Positions 53,704-63,800 are shown, counted from the stretch's first letter. The stretch: DNA of 64,000 nt from Halodesulfovibrio spirochaetisodalis (GCF_001672295.1 NZ_JXMS01000010.1:1-64000), one strand, 5' to 3'. Program-made: numbers and translations. Notes: generated from the sequence alone by a model not told the origin.

Positions 53704-55035
53704 CTATCCCACAGGCAGATCCACCTCCGGCACCTGATACCGCACATCTGACCGAATATTATGCATAGCGGTCAGCACCCAGACAGGGCCTACGCGCCCC
53801 ACAAACATAATAAACATAATGATGCCCTTACCTGCTGTAGTGAGCTTTGCGGTAAACCCTACACTCAACCCTACTGTCGTAAACGCAGAAACAACTTCAA
53901 AGAAGATCTCTACCAACTGCCCGCGCACTTCAAACTGTGACAAGTTTTTGCCTTCTGTTAATGTCAGCGCAAACGTTGCTAAAAAAATCAGCAGAACAGA
54001 GCCGGACACCAGCATCAAAACCTTATGAATGGTCTTTTGCCCAAGCGCCCTGCCGTTCATTACTACCTGCTCACGCCCTCTGAATTGTGCCGCCAGAAAA
54101 GCCAAAAAACCACGAAACGTCGTCACTTTTATACCGCCGGCACATGATCCGGGTGCTCCGCCGACAAACATCAAAAACAACAAAATCAGCAGAGACATGT
54201 TTGTCATTTCTTCAAGGCGAATCGTACTGAAACCGGTAGTACGCGCAGATACGGAGAAAAAGAGCGATGTAAGAAATGAAGTTGAGATTTCCTCCCCGGA
54301 TGCAACTACGATCAGGTTTACCCCGTACAAGGCAACGGCGCCCCCTAAAACGAGCCAGAAGGATGTCTCAAGCACTATTCGCACAGAGTATCTCATACGC
54401 TTACGCCTGTAACCACGAAGCCACAAAAAGCCTTCATCCAGAACAGAAAATCCCAGAGCTCCCGCCAAAATAAGTCCCATAAAAATACAAGTAATACCTG
54501 TGTCTGTCCTAAATTGCATAAGGCTGTCCGGGAAAAGGGATATTCCGGCATTACAAAAAGCTGACACAGCATGGAACACTGCTGTAAAGGGTGAAAATCG
54601 ACCATTGCCCAGCACATAGAGCAGCACCGCACCAACGGTTTCAAGCCCCAGTACGATAACCAGAAGACGCTGCAAAAACATTCCAAGATGGAACGTATTG
54701 TCGTGCAGTAGCGCAGCTCCCACGGCAAGCCTGTCCGTGAGAGATACCTTTTTTCTCCATAAATAAAAGGCGAGCGTGGAGTATGTCATTACCCCCAGAC
54801 CGCCTAACTGCATCAGACAAAGAATAATCCAATGCCCCTCGCGGGAAAATCCTGTTTCCCACGAAACAACGCCCAGTCCGGTAACACACAGAGCTGACGT
54901 TGCCGTGAACATGGCATCAATCCACGACAATTTACCATCAGCCGATGTTTCATGCAGCAACACCGTTCCGATAAGAATGGTCATAACAAAGACCAAAAGA
55001 GGAAGCACAAAAGGCAGATAGCTTCGTTTAGCCAT
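53704..55035 (-). CDS. TrkH/KtrB family potassium uptake channel
   Basis: A 443-residue membrane protein of the KtrB/TrkH/HKT superfamily with four M1-P-M2 repeats. The pore loops carry the selectivity Gly residues: SALCVTGLGV, SAFCNAGIS, SARTTGFST and SAFTTVGLS. The length fits KtrB better than the longer TrkH. KtrB needs a cytoplasmic RCK regulator (KtrA/TrkA), but none is adjacent. A GGGAG lies close to the ATG. Confidence 0.92.
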   Translation of the reverse strand: MAKRSYLPFVLPLLVFVMTILIGTVLLHETSADGKLSWIDAMFTATSALCVTGLGVVSWETGFSREGHWIILCLMQLGGLGVMTYSTLAFYLWRKKVSLTDRLAVGAALLHDNTFHLGMFLQRLLVIVLGLETVGAVLLYVLGNGRFSPFTAVFHAVSAFCNAGISLFPDSLMQFRTDTGITCIFMGLILAGALGFSVLDEGFLWLRGYRRKRMRYSVRIVLETSFWLVLGGAVALYGVNLIVVASGEEISTSFLTSLFFSVSARTTGFSTIRLEEMTNMSLLILLFLMFVGGAPGSCAGGIKVTTFRGFLAFLAAQFRGREQVVMNGRALGQKTIHKVLMLVSGSVLLIFLATFALTLTEGKNLSQFEVRGQLVEIFFEVVSAFTTVGLSVGFTAKLTTAGKGIIMFIMFVGRVGPVWVLTAMHNIRSDVRYQVPEVDLPVG

Positions 55036-55299
55036 ACTCCCAAAGTACCGTTCACGGTTTTTTATAACAAGTATCTATCCGAAGTTGTTCCTACTTGTCT
55101 CATAAGGATTTTCTTGATTTCACCGGACAAGACGCTTAAAGCCATCTCGCAAGCAATTTTCAACGCATTCTATAAGCAGTGTAACGGCTCCGGTAACTGA
55201 CCTTACGAACAGAGAGCTTATGCCCTGCTAGCCAGTTCCGCCTCCGAACACAACTTACAGCGTGCGCGATTCGCCCAACGTAAACAAAGGTTCAAAATA

Positions 55300-56619
55300 A
55301 TGGCGTTATTCACTAAAGAAGAAGCGCTGGAGTACCACAAGTCTCCTCGCTGCGGTAAAGTTGAAGTTGTTACGGTAAAACCTTGCAGCTCACAAAAAGA
55401 CCTCTCTCTGGCTTACTCGCCCGGCGTAGCAGAAGCATGTAAGGAAATTCATGCTGCCCCCGAAACTGCCGCTCTGTACACCAACCGCTCGAACCTTGTC
55501 GGCGTAATTACTGACGGCACAGCAGTGCTCGGCCTCGGTAACATTGGCCCTCTTGCAGCAAAGCCTGTAATGGAAGGCAAAGGCGTTCTGTTTAAAACAT
55601 TTGCAGACATTGATGTGTTTGACATCAACCTCGCCACTGACAATGCCGACCAGTTCATTGCAACTGTAAAGGCAATGGAGCCAACCTTCGGCGGCATCAA
55701 TCTGGAAGATATCAAAGCTCCTGAGTGTTTCCACATTGAAGAAACACTGAAGCGTGAAATGGACATTCCGGTATTTCATGACGACCAGCACGGAACAGCA
55801 GTTATTTCCGGTGCTGCCATCATTAATGCCTGCGAAATCACCAACCGTGAAATCAGCAACTTGAAAGTTGTGGTGGTAGGTGCCGGAGCAGCGGGCATTG
55901 CCTGTTCAAAATTCTACGTAGAGCTTGGTGTAAAGCGCGAGAACATCTTTATGTTCGACTCCCGCGGTCTCATCCACACCGGCAGAGAAGGCTTGAACAA
56001 ATACAAAGCCGAATTTGCGCAAGACCAAGATCACGGCACACTTGAAGAAGTCCTCAAAGGTGCTGACTGCTTCCTCGGACTTTCCGTCAAAAACCTGCTC
56101 TCCAAAGAGATGGTTGCCTCCATGGCTGACAATCCTATTATTTTTGCCATGGCAAACCCTGATCCGGAAATTCCGTACCCGGATGCAAAAGAAGCTTCTC
56201 CTGACTGTATTATGGGCACTGGCCGTTCAGACTTCCCTAACCAGATCAACAACGTTTCCGGCTTCCCGTATATTTTCCGTGGCGCACTGGATACATGCGC
56301 AACCGAAATCAACGAAGCAATGAAGATTGCTGCAGCACATGCGCTTGCTAAACTTGCTAAAGAGCCAGTTCCGCAAACCATCTGTGAAGCCTATGGTGTT
56401 GAGTCTCTGGAATTTGGTGTAGACTATGTCATCCCGAAGCCGCTCGACCCGCGTATTCTTGAATGGGTTGTGCCGGAAGTAGCCAAAGCCGCTATGGATA
56501 CCAATGTTGCCCGCTTCCAGATTGCCGACCTTGATGCTTACAAAAGCGAGCTTACAGCTCGACTCAAAGCATCGCATAACCGTGTTGATACATTCGTAAA
56601 AAGCTATTATTCCAAGTAA
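55300..56619 (+). CDS. Malic enzyme
   Basis: A 439-residue malate dehydrogenase (oxaloacetate-decarboxylating), malate to pyruvate and CO2 with NAD(P)H. Malic enzyme motifs are present: SLAYSPGVAEACKEI, the catalytic Lys in GNIGPLAAKPVMEGKGVLFK, FHDDQHGTAVISGA and the dinucleotide-binding VVVGAGAAGIACSKF. It lacks the C-terminal phosphotransacetylase-like domain of long MaeB forms. Cofactor preference is not clear. Monocistronic; ATG 55300 follows AAAGG. Confidence 0.94.
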   Translation: MALFTKEEALEYHKSPRCGKVEVVTVKPCSSQKDLSLAYSPGVAEACKEIHAAPETAALYTNRSNLVGVITDGTAVLGLGNIGPLAAKPVMEGKGVLFKTFADIDVFDINLATDNADQFIATVKAMEPTFGGINLEDIKAPECFHIEETLKREMDIPVFHDDQHGTAVISGAAIINACEITNREISNLKVVVVGAGAAGIACSKFYVELGVKRENIFMFDSRGLIHTGREGLNKYKAEFAQDQDHGTLEEVLKGADCFLGLSVKNLLSKEMVASMADNPIIFAMANPDPEIPYPDAKEASPDCIMGTGRSDFPNQINNVSGFPYIFRGALDTCATEINEAMKIAAAHALAKLAKEPVPQTICEAYGVESLEFGVDYVIPKPLDPRILEWVVPEVAKAAMDTNVARFQIADLDAYKSELTARLKASHNRVDTFVKSYYSK

Positions 56620-56681
56620 GTTTACGTATAGCATCTGGACTCCGGCTCATTCCAGCCTTATACTGCCGGATAGATTTAAAA

Positions 56682-56722
56682 AGCGGCGCGTTCTGTCATA
56701 CATTTCGCGCCGCTCTTACACA
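56682..56722 (+). terminator. Hairpin after the malic enzyme
   Basis: AGCGGCGCG (56682-56690) pairs with CGCGCCGCT (56706-56714), followed by CTTACAC. The T-run is weak on the plus strand. Confidence 0.55.
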
Positions 56723-56772
56723 TAGACGTATCAACTACCGGTCATTCCGGATAATCTGCTGTGGAGACAAAC

Positions 56773-58257
56773 ATGGATCTTCGATTTCAACAGGCACCAG
56801 CCGCAGAGTGGCAGGCAAACACAGTTCTTCTTTTTAACTTCAAAGACGAACCGATTACTGAAAGTATCCCGAACCTTCGTGATTCTATTCCGTGGATTAC
56901 CATCACTCCGGCAATTCAGGATGCAAAAGGCGAAAAAAATCAGGTTGTCGTGGCGTACGGTCACCCGTCTGTTCCAATGCCACGCGCTGTCATTGTCGGC
57001 CTTGGTGAACGTAAGAAATTTAAGCTTGAAGTTCTGCGCGACGCAGTAAAAACTGCGGTTCTTAAATGCAGAGAACTTAAAACAGACACCTGCGCTATTC
57101 CTGTTGAAACTCTGGATACCATCGAAGAAGAAAATGCCGTGCTTATCGAAGAGGCAGTTGCTTCTGCATTAATCAGCCTGCACACCTACGATGAGCTTAA
57201 AACAACCCAGAAAGAACCAGCACATACACCTCGCTGGATGGGTCTGCTTTCCACAGAAGACAATTTCCCTGATGACCTCCACGTAGCAGCCCGCCGCGGT
57301 GAAGCTGCAGCAGCTGGCGTAAACTACACCCGCGATCTTGTTAACGCACCTGCCAACATTATCACTCCAGCAGCACTGGCTGAAAAAGCTGAACAACTCG
57401 GCAAAAAATACAATTTCAAACGCACCATCCTCGGTCGTGAAGAAATCATCGAAGCAGGCATGGGTGCATTCATGTCTGTTGCTGCCGGCTCAGATGCGGA
57501 ACCAAAATTTATTGTACTGGAACACGCACCTAAAGGGACAGAAAAAGACGACCCTATCGTAGTAGTAGGTAAAGGTGTTACCTTTGACACAGGCGGAATC
57601 TCCTTAAAGCCGTCCCTCGGTATGCAGGACATGAAATGCGACATGGGTGGCGCAGGTGCCGTGTTCGGTCTGTTCGAAGCACTTGGCAACTCAGATATTG
57701 AGCGTCGCGTCATCGGCATTACTCCGTGCACCGACAACATGCCAAGCTCCACAGCAACTCATCCGGGTGATGTGGTAACGTCCCTCAACGGCAAAACTAT
57801 TGAAGTTATCAACACTGATGCAGAAGGAAGACTCATCCTTGTGGATGCCCTCACCTACGCACAGAAAGAATACAAGCCAGCAGCTATTATCGATCTTGCA
57901 ACCTTAACCGGTGCCTGCATCGTCGCCCTTGGTCAGCACGCTGCCGCAGTCTTTTCAAATGATGACGAACTCTCCAAAGAAATCAATGCTACAGGCGATC
58001 AAGTTGGCGATCTTTACTGGCCTATGCCTATGTGGGATTCCTACTTTGAGACACTCAAATCTGATGTTGCGGACATGAAAAACGTAGGCTCCCGCGAAGG
58101 TGGTTCCATCCACGCAGCACTCTTCCTCAAGCAGTTCATTGAAGAAGATGTACGCTGGGCACACCTTGATATTGCAGGCCCTGCATACAACGCAAAAGGC
58201 GGTGCAACAGGCTTTGGTGTCCGTACTCTGCTTGAGCTTGTTCGCAAGGGTGTGTAA
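56773..58257 (+). CDS. pepA: Leucyl aminopeptidase (M17)
   Basis: A 494-residue cytosol aminopeptidase. The M17 metal- and active-site motifs are present: VGKGVTFDTGGISLKP, the NTDAEGRLILVDAL signature and MKCDMGGAGAV. It functions as a hexamer in peptide turnover and, in some bacteria, as a DNA-binding regulator. ATG 56773 with GGAG upstream is favoured over GTG 56761. Confidence 0.94.
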   Translation: MDLRFQQAPAAEWQANTVLLFNFKDEPITESIPNLRDSIPWITITPAIQDAKGEKNQVVVAYGHPSVPMPRAVIVGLGERKKFKLEVLRDAVKTAVLKCRELKTDTCAIPVETLDTIEEENAVLIEEAVASALISLHTYDELKTTQKEPAHTPRWMGLLSTEDNFPDDLHVAARRGEAAAAGVNYTRDLVNAPANIITPAALAEKAEQLGKKYNFKRTILGREEIIEAGMGAFMSVAAGSDAEPKFIVLEHAPKGTEKDDPIVVVGKGVTFDTGGISLKPSLGMQDMKCDMGGAGAVFGLFEALGNSDIERRVIGITPCTDNMPSSTATHPGDVVTSLNGKTIEVINTDAEGRLILVDALTYAQKEYKPAAIIDLATLTGACIVALGQHAAAVFSNDDELSKEINATGDQVGDLYWPMPMWDSYFETLKSDVADMKNVGSREGGSIHAALFLKQFIEEDVRWAHLDIAGPAYNAKGGATGFGVRTLLELVRKGV

Positions 58258-58290
58258 CACCAACTCTTACCAAGATATCTTACTACAATT

Positions 58291-58328
58291 AAAAGGTTGT
58301 ACTCCTGATGGAGTACAACCTTTTTTTG
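58291..58328 (+). terminator. Terminator of pepA
   Basis: A perfect 14-bp stem (AAAAGGTTGTACTC 58291-58304 with GAGTACAACCTTTT 58311-58324), 6-nt loop, then TTT. Confidence 0.92.
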
Positions 58329-58421
58329 TACACAGAATCTGCCTTCCAACTATACTGCCGCCGAAACTGACGGTGTGATACCGTAGAGGCCATAAACCGC
58401 TTTGCACAGAGGAGCAGCACT

Positions 58422-58829
58422 ATGAATATTGAGATAGATCACCTTACGCTCAATGTAGAAAGCGCAGAAGTATGTGTACAATTTTACAGTACTATTTTAG
58501 GGCTCACGCCGGAAAATCATGATGCATGGAAAGAAGGAAACGCCAAATTTCCTTCTGTACGAATTAATGCCCGCAACATGATTCATTTTTTCCCTCCCGA
58601 TATGTGGGAAGACATGGGCGACCTTATCTGTTCTCCGGGGAAAGCAAACCATGTATGCCTTGCATACACTCGTAATGAATGGGAAAAACTGCTTCAACGC
58701 CTCAATGAGCATGACATTACCATCAACGGCCCGTTCATCATGACTGGGTCACGCGGAAAAGGTACTTCCATATACATTACTGACCCTGAAGGATTTACTG
58801 TAGAATTGAAGACTTACGAACTTATTTAA
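58422..58829 (+). CDS. VOC-superfamily protein (glyoxalase/dioxygenase-like)
   Basis: A 135-residue vicinal oxygen chelate protein (IDHLTLNVESAEVCVQFYSTILG and ITDPEGFTVELKTYEL close the two beta-alpha-beta-beta-beta halves). The metal ligand positions are His near residue 7 and Glu near the C-terminus, with another His in NHVCLAY. Could be a glyoxalase-like or fosfomycin-resistance-like enzyme; the substrate is unknown. AGGAG upstream of ATG 58422. Confidence 0.82.
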   Translation: MNIEIDHLTLNVESAEVCVQFYSTILGLTPENHDAWKEGNAKFPSVRINARNMIHFFPPDMWEDMGDLICSPGKANHVCLAYTRNEWEKLLQRLNEHDITINGPFIMTGSRGKGTSIYITDPEGFTVELKTYELI

Positions 58830-58870
58830 AAGTTTTCTTCCACCACGCTTTATAGTAGACATTTTATATA

Positions 58871-58899
58871 TTGACAGGACTGGCTAATGCCCACTAAAA
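58871..58899 (+). promoter_or_regulatory. Predicted promoter of speA
   Basis: TTGACA (58871-58876) and CTAAAA (58894-58899), 17 bp apart. A leader of about 140 nt follows with two hairpins (GGCAGC/GCTGCC at 58979-59005 and GGTG/CACC after it). Confidence 0.4.
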
Positions 58900-59046
58900 A
58901 TTCGCACGCGTATAGTATGAAATATGCGTGTTCGTGTGCCTTCCGTCCGACGGGATAGCGCACATCTGTAGCGGTTACGGCAGCTGAATAATATATGGTG
59001 CTGCCGGTGGTCACACCATTAATGGAGTATGTATGAGGTACGACAG

Positions 59047-60966
59047 TTGGCAAACAAGAACGCCCTCCAGCAGTGGAGTATTGATGACTCTGCTGAACTG
59101 TATGGCATCCGCAATTGGGGTGCCGGCTACTTTGACATTACTGAAAATGGCGACGTTGCCATCCACCCGTTTGGACGTGGCAGCAACGTAGCTGTCAGTA
59201 TTCCTGAGGTTATTAGAGAACTGAAAGAGCGCGGTCTTGAACTTCCTGTTCTTCTGCGCATTGAAAATATTCTCGATTCACAGATTTCCTCTCTGCACAA
59301 TTCCTTCCGCGACGCCATCAGCACCCTTGAATATAAAGGGGAATACCGGGGCGTTTTTCCTATTAAAGTTAATCAGCAACAGCAGGTGCTTGAAGAAATA
59401 GCCAACTTCGGCTCTTCCTTCCATCACGGTTTTGAAGTGGGCAGCAAAGCAGAGCTTATTGCCGCCATCTCTCAAATGCGTGACCATAAAGCATGCCTTG
59501 TCTGTAACGGCTACAAAGATGAAGAGTTCATTGACCTTGGCCTCCACGCCATGCGCATGGGCTTTAACTGCATCTTCGTTATGGAAATGGGCTGGGAGCT
59601 GTCTACACTGTTGGAACGTGCCGCGTTACTCGGCGTTGAGCCGCAGATAGGTGTTCGTGTAAAACTTTCCGCACAAGGTGGCGGTCACTGGACTGCATCC
59701 GGCGGCGAGCGTTCCTCCTTCGGCCTTTCTATGTCGCAGATAACTGACATTATTGATACGCTGAAGGCACAGGATAAACTTCACTGCCTCAAGTTACTGC
59801 ACTACCACCTCGGTTCACAGATTCCTAACATCCGCAGCATCCGCTCCGCTGTTCAGGAAGCCTCCCGTGTATATGCCGAGCTGGTAAAAGAAGGCGCGCC
59901 AATGGGCTACATCGACCTTGGTGGCGGGCTTGCAGTCGACTATGACGGTTCACATACAAACTACGTCTCCAGCCGAAACTACAGCGTCAATGAATATGCA
60001 ATGGACGTTGTGGAAGCGGTCATGACAACCCTCGATAAGCAGGATATTCCGCATCCGCACATCATCACCGAATCCGGTCGTGCTGTGGTTGCCTACTATT
60101 CTGTCCTGCTGTTCAACATCCTCGACGTAAGCAAAATTGAAGACGGCTGTGTTCCTGAAGAAATTCCAGAAGACACGCCTGAAGCTATTGCTAACATGTA
60201 CGAGGCATACAAGTCTCTCACTCTGCGTAACCTTCAGGAAGCATACAACGACGCACTGTTCTACCGTGACGAAGTGCGCCGCATGTTCCTTGACGGAAGA
60301 GTCAACCTTCGCCAGCGTACTTTGGCGGATAACCTCTTCTGGGCGATAACTAAAGCCGTTGCCAAACTGAAAGACAAACTGAAAATAGTTCCCAAAGAGC
60401 TGGAAGAAATTGATACAGCTCTTGCAGACATATATTACGCGAACTTCAGTGTATTCCAGTCCCTTCCGGACGCATGGGCCATTGATCAGCTGTTCCCGTT
60501 GATGCCGCTGCATCGGCTGAAGGAAGAGCCTACCCGCCACGCCATTATTTCAGACATCACATGTGATTCTGACGGCAAGCTGGATACCTTCATTGACCCT
60601 AAAGGTGAAAAGCCCCTGCTCGACCTGCACCCAATGAAAAACGGCGATGAGTACTACCTCGGTGCGTTCCTTGTCGGTGCATATCAGGAGACCCTTGGCG
60701 ACCTGCATAACCTCTTCGGCGATACAAATGTTGTCAGCGTGCGCATGTACGAAGACGGCAGCTATGAGTTTGTCAGGGAGATTGAAGGCGATACAGTGGG
60801 CGAATTGCTCGAATACGTTGAGTACGATCAGCGCAGAATCATGGAAGACCTGCGCTCTATGGCTGAACAAGCTGTGCGCGAAGGCCGTATCACCGCTGCG
60901 GAACGGTACGATCTTCTTCAGGCATTCTATGCCGGTTTGCGCGGCTACACATATTTTGAAAGATAA
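59047..60966 (+). CDS. speA: Biosynthetic arginine decarboxylase
   Basis: A 639-residue PLP-dependent arginine decarboxylase (alanine-racemase fold, group IV). It starts the polyamine pathway by making agmatine. The PLP Lys is in YRGVFPIKVNQQQQVLEE, with GFEVGSKAEL, LLHYHLGSQIPNI, IDLGGGLAVDYDG and ITESGRAVVAYYS as the remaining core motifs. I chose TTG 59047, with GAGG at good distance; ATG 59029 (645 residues) has a site only one base away. Next genes are the carboxyspermidine pathway. Confidence 0.94.
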   Translation: MANKNALQQWSIDDSAELYGIRNWGAGYFDITENGDVAIHPFGRGSNVAVSIPEVIRELKERGLELPVLLRIENILDSQISSLHNSFRDAISTLEYKGEYRGVFPIKVNQQQQVLEEIANFGSSFHHGFEVGSKAELIAAISQMRDHKACLVCNGYKDEEFIDLGLHAMRMGFNCIFVMEMGWELSTLLERAALLGVEPQIGVRVKLSAQGGGHWTASGGERSSFGLSMSQITDIIDTLKAQDKLHCLKLLHYHLGSQIPNIRSIRSAVQEASRVYAELVKEGAPMGYIDLGGGLAVDYDGSHTNYVSSRNYSVNEYAMDVVEAVMTTLDKQDIPHPHIITESGRAVVAYYSVLLFNILDVSKIEDGCVPEEIPEDTPEAIANMYEAYKSLTLRNLQEAYNDALFYRDEVRRMFLDGRVNLRQRTLADNLFWAITKAVAKLKDKLKIVPKELEEIDTALADIYYANFSVFQSLPDAWAIDQLFPLMPLHRLKEEPTRHAIISDITCDSDGKLDTFIDPKGEKPLLDLHPMKNGDEYYLGAFLVGAYQETLGDLHNLFGDTNVVSVRMYEDGSYEFVREIEGDTVGELLEYVEYDQRRIMEDLRSMAEQAVREGRITAAERYDLLQAFYAGLRGYTYFER

Positions 60967-61104
60967 TTTCTGCGGACAGAACCTGCGGTAACAGCACAAT
61001 GCCGTGCGTGTCGTAATGTCTTCTACTTCCTGCAAAGTACGAAGCCTGCTGACTCTCGCACACCGTTACTACACGTTCCACCCGCTCATGCAAGGAGTAC
61101 AATT

Positions 61105-62301
61105 ATGTCCAAAGTGTTGATCATCGGCGCTGGCGGCGTCGGCGGCGTATGTGTACACAAGTGTGCACAGGTTCCTGAAGTATTCTCTGAGATTGTTCTC
61201 GCATCCCGTACCATTGAAAAATGCGATGCAATTGCAGCTTCCGTAAAAGAAAGAACAGGTCGCGATATCGTGACCGACACCGTTGATGCGGATAACGTAC
61301 CTGAGCTTGTTGAGCTTATTAACAAACACAAGCCGGTTCTCGTTATCAACCTTGCCCTGCCGTATCAGGATCTCACCATCATGGACGCATGTCTCGAAAC
61401 TGGCGTTCATTACCTTGATACTGCCAACTACGAGCCGCTCGACGAAGCAAAGTTCGAATACAAATGGCAGTGGGAGTATCAGGATCGCTTTAAAGAAAAA
61501 GGCCTGATGGCGCTCCTCGGTTCCGGTTTTGATCCAGGCGTAACCAACGTTTTCTGCGCACACGCAATGAAGCACCAGTTTGATGAAATTCATCAGCTTG
61601 ATATCATCGACTGCAACGCAGGCGACCACGGTCATCCGTTTGCAACCAACTTCAACCCGGAAATCAACATCCGTGAAGTAACCGCAAACGGCCGTTACTG
61701 GGAACACGGCGAATGGATTGAAACTGACCCGCTCAGCTTCTCCATGAACTATGACTTCCCTGAAGGCATCGGCCCTAAAAAGTGTTTCCTCATGTACCAC
61801 GAAGAGCTTGAGTCTCTCGTCAAACACCTGAAAGGTCTTAAACGTGCACGTTTCTGGATGACCTTCTCAGACCAGTACCTGAACCACCTTAAAGTGCTCG
61901 AAAACGTAGGCATGACCCGTATCGACACTGTTAAGTATAACGGTCAGGACATTGTACCGCTCAAGTTTCTCAAAGAAGTTCTTCCAGAGCCTGCAGGGCT
62001 TGGCGAACGCACTAAAGGGCGTACATGCATTGGTTGCCGCATTAAAGGTATGAAAGACGGTGAACCGAAAGATTACTACATCTACAACATTTGCGACCAC
62101 GAAGAAGCATTCAAAGAAGTTGCTTCTCAGGCTGTTTCCTACACCACAGGTGTACCAGCCATGATCGGCGCAATGCTTATGCTCACCGGCAAATGGACAG
62201 GCGAAGGCGTATTCAATATGGAAGAGCTTGACCCAGATCCATTCATGGAAAAACTCAACATTCACGGTCTCCCATGGACAGAAGTTACCTTCAAAAATTA
62301 G
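61105..62301 (+). CDS. Carboxyspermidine/carboxynorspermidine dehydrogenase
   Basis: A 398-residue saccharopine-dehydrogenase-like enzyme (CASDH) that condenses putrescine with aspartate semialdehyde and NAD(P)H to carboxyspermidine. The N-terminal dinucleotide fold has VLIIGAGGVGGVCVHKC, followed by INLALPYQDLTIMDACLETG, GSGFDPGVTNVFCAHA and CNAGDHGHPFATNFNPEIN. It is coupled to the following nspC by a 28-bp overlap. ATG 61105 has AAGGAG upstream. Confidence 0.93.
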   Translation: MSKVLIIGAGGVGGVCVHKCAQVPEVFSEIVLASRTIEKCDAIAASVKERTGRDIVTDTVDADNVPELVELINKHKPVLVINLALPYQDLTIMDACLETGVHYLDTANYEPLDEAKFEYKWQWEYQDRFKEKGLMALLGSGFDPGVTNVFCAHAMKHQFDEIHQLDIIDCNAGDHGHPFATNFNPEINIREVTANGRYWEHGEWIETDPLSFSMNYDFPEGIGPKKCFLMYHEELESLVKHLKGLKRARFWMTFSDQYLNHLKVLENVGMTRIDTVKYNGQDIVPLKFLKEVLPEPAGLGERTKGRTCIGCRIKGMKDGEPKDYYIYNICDHEEAFKEVASQAVSYTTGVPAMIGAMLMLTGKWTGEGVFNMEELDPDPFMEKLNIHGLPWTEVTFKN

Positions 62302-63431
62302 ACCTGACCCGCCTGCCTTCTCCATGCTTTGTTGTGGATGAAGCAAAGCTTGCGGATAACGCGGCGATACTGGATTCCGTTCAACAGCGTACAGGAGCTA
62401 AAATCCTCCTCGCGCTCAAAGGATTTGCAACCTACAGCACTTTCCCTGTGCTCAAGGGCATCCTGCACGGAACCTGCGCCAGCTCTCCGCACGAGGCGAG
62501 ACTGGGACGTGAAGAATTTGGCGGCGAAGTGCACAGCTTCGCCGCTGCATATTCTGATGACGATATGGCAGAGCTTATCCAATACTCTGACCACATCGTA
62601 TTCAACTCCTTTGCGCAACTTCGCAAATACCGTCCACTCATTCAGGCAGCAGAACGCACCATCAAAATTGGGGTGCGCGTTAACCCGCAGCATTCAGAAG
62701 GCACAACGCCTATCTATGACCCATGCTCTCCGGGTTCACGCCTTGGTGTACGCCTTGAAAACTTTGATGAACACGACCTCGAAGGAGTGTCCGGTCTGCA
62801 CTTCCACACGCTGTGTGAACAAGATGCCGATGCACTCGACCGTACCCTCGAAGCCGTTGAAAAGCAGTTCGGGCATCTCCTCCACAACATGGAGTGGCTT
62901 AACTTTGGCGGCGGACATCACATCACTCGTGAAGGATACGACATTGAACGCCTCTGCGCCTGCATAGAGCGCGCAAAAAACCGTTACAATGTTCAGGTAT
63001 ACCTTGAACCGGGAGAAGCCGTAGCGCTCGACGCAGGCATCCTCGTAGCCACCGTCCTCGACGTAATCAAAGCAGACATGGATATCGCCATCCTTGATGC
63101 ATCCGCTGCATGCCACATGCCGGATGTGCTCGAAATGCCGTACCGTCCATTCGTCATTGATTCCGCTGAAAAAGGTGGCAAAACCCACTCCTACCGCTTT
63201 GCCGGAAAATCCTGCCTTGCAGGAGACGTTATCGGAGAATATTCCTTCGATACTCCGCTCAAAGCCGGAGACAGGCTCGCTTTCACAGACATGGCAATCT
63301 ACTCCATGGTGAAAACAAACACCTTTAACGGGCTGCAGCTTCCTGCAATCGCTCGATACAACCCGAACTCTGATGAACTGCACATCGTCCGCGAATTTGG
63401 ATACGACGATTTCAAGTGCCGCTTATCGTAG
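62274..63431 (+). CDS. nspC: Carboxynorspermidine/carboxyspermidine decarboxylase
   Basis: A 385-residue PLP enzyme of the alanine-racemase-fold decarboxylases that gives spermidine (or norspermidine). The PLP Lys is in KILLALKGFATYS, with LHFHTLCEQDADAL, LNFGGGHHITREGYD, YLEPGEAVALDAG and DASAACHMPDVLEMP as the other active-site motifs. It overlaps the CASDH gene by 28 bases, so the two are translated together. No agmatinase (speB) or other putrescine-forming gene follows within the window. Confidence 0.93.
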   Translation: MDRSYLQKLDLTRLPSPCFVVDEAKLADNAAILDSVQQRTGAKILLALKGFATYSTFPVLKGILHGTCASSPHEARLGREEFGGEVHSFAAAYSDDDMAELIQYSDHIVFNSFAQLRKYRPLIQAAERTIKIGVRVNPQHSEGTTPIYDPCSPGSRLGVRLENFDEHDLEGVSGLHFHTLCEQDADALDRTLEAVEKQFGHLLHNMEWLNFGGGHHITREGYDIERLCACIERAKNRYNVQVYLEPGEAVALDAGILVATVLDVIKADMDIAILDASAACHMPDVLEMPYRPFVIDSAEKGGKTHSYRFAGKSCLAGDVIGEYSFDTPLKAGDRLAFTDMAIYSMVKTNTFNGLQLPAIARYNPNSDELHIVREFGYDDFKCRLS

Positions 63432-63474
63432 GTTGTTTTGTCGGCGTAGTTCTTATTTTTCTTTTTTTTTGCCT

Positions 63475-63532
63475 TCGGCGACCAGAGAACCTTTTTTGAA
63501 AAAAAGGTCCTCTGGACTCTCCAAAAAACTTT
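63475..63532. repeat. Dispersed hairpin repeat (copy 2, inverted)
   Basis: CCAGAG (63482-63487) with CTCTGG (63510-63515) around an inner ACCTTTTTT/AAAAAAGGT stem. It has the same flanks as the 29610-29690 copy in opposite orientation (CCTTCGGCG and AAAAACTTTA). It also serves as a likely end signal after nspC. Confidence 0.65.
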
Positions 63533-63800
63533 ACCTGCGATTCAATCCCGTTTTTTCCCCCACCTCGCGGCTTTTGCGCCACGACCTTTCATCCCTCACG
63601 TCTCTTTATTCAGTATAACATTTCCTTTTAAAATCTTGCTGCACTCCCCCTGTTACTCAATCCGCTTACGCTTCCAACTCAATTCATTCTCTCTCCCATC
63701 TTTCTTCATATCTTCCACCAAATTCTCAGTTCCTCTTTATTACTATCTGACCATCTCAAGACAATAGCATTTCCCTCGTAATTCCATCAGTCCGACTCAC
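63533..63800. other. Intergenic region, no supported gene
   Basis: About 270 bp of C- and T-rich DNA on the plus strand. No gene or RNA recognised. Confidence 0.4.
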
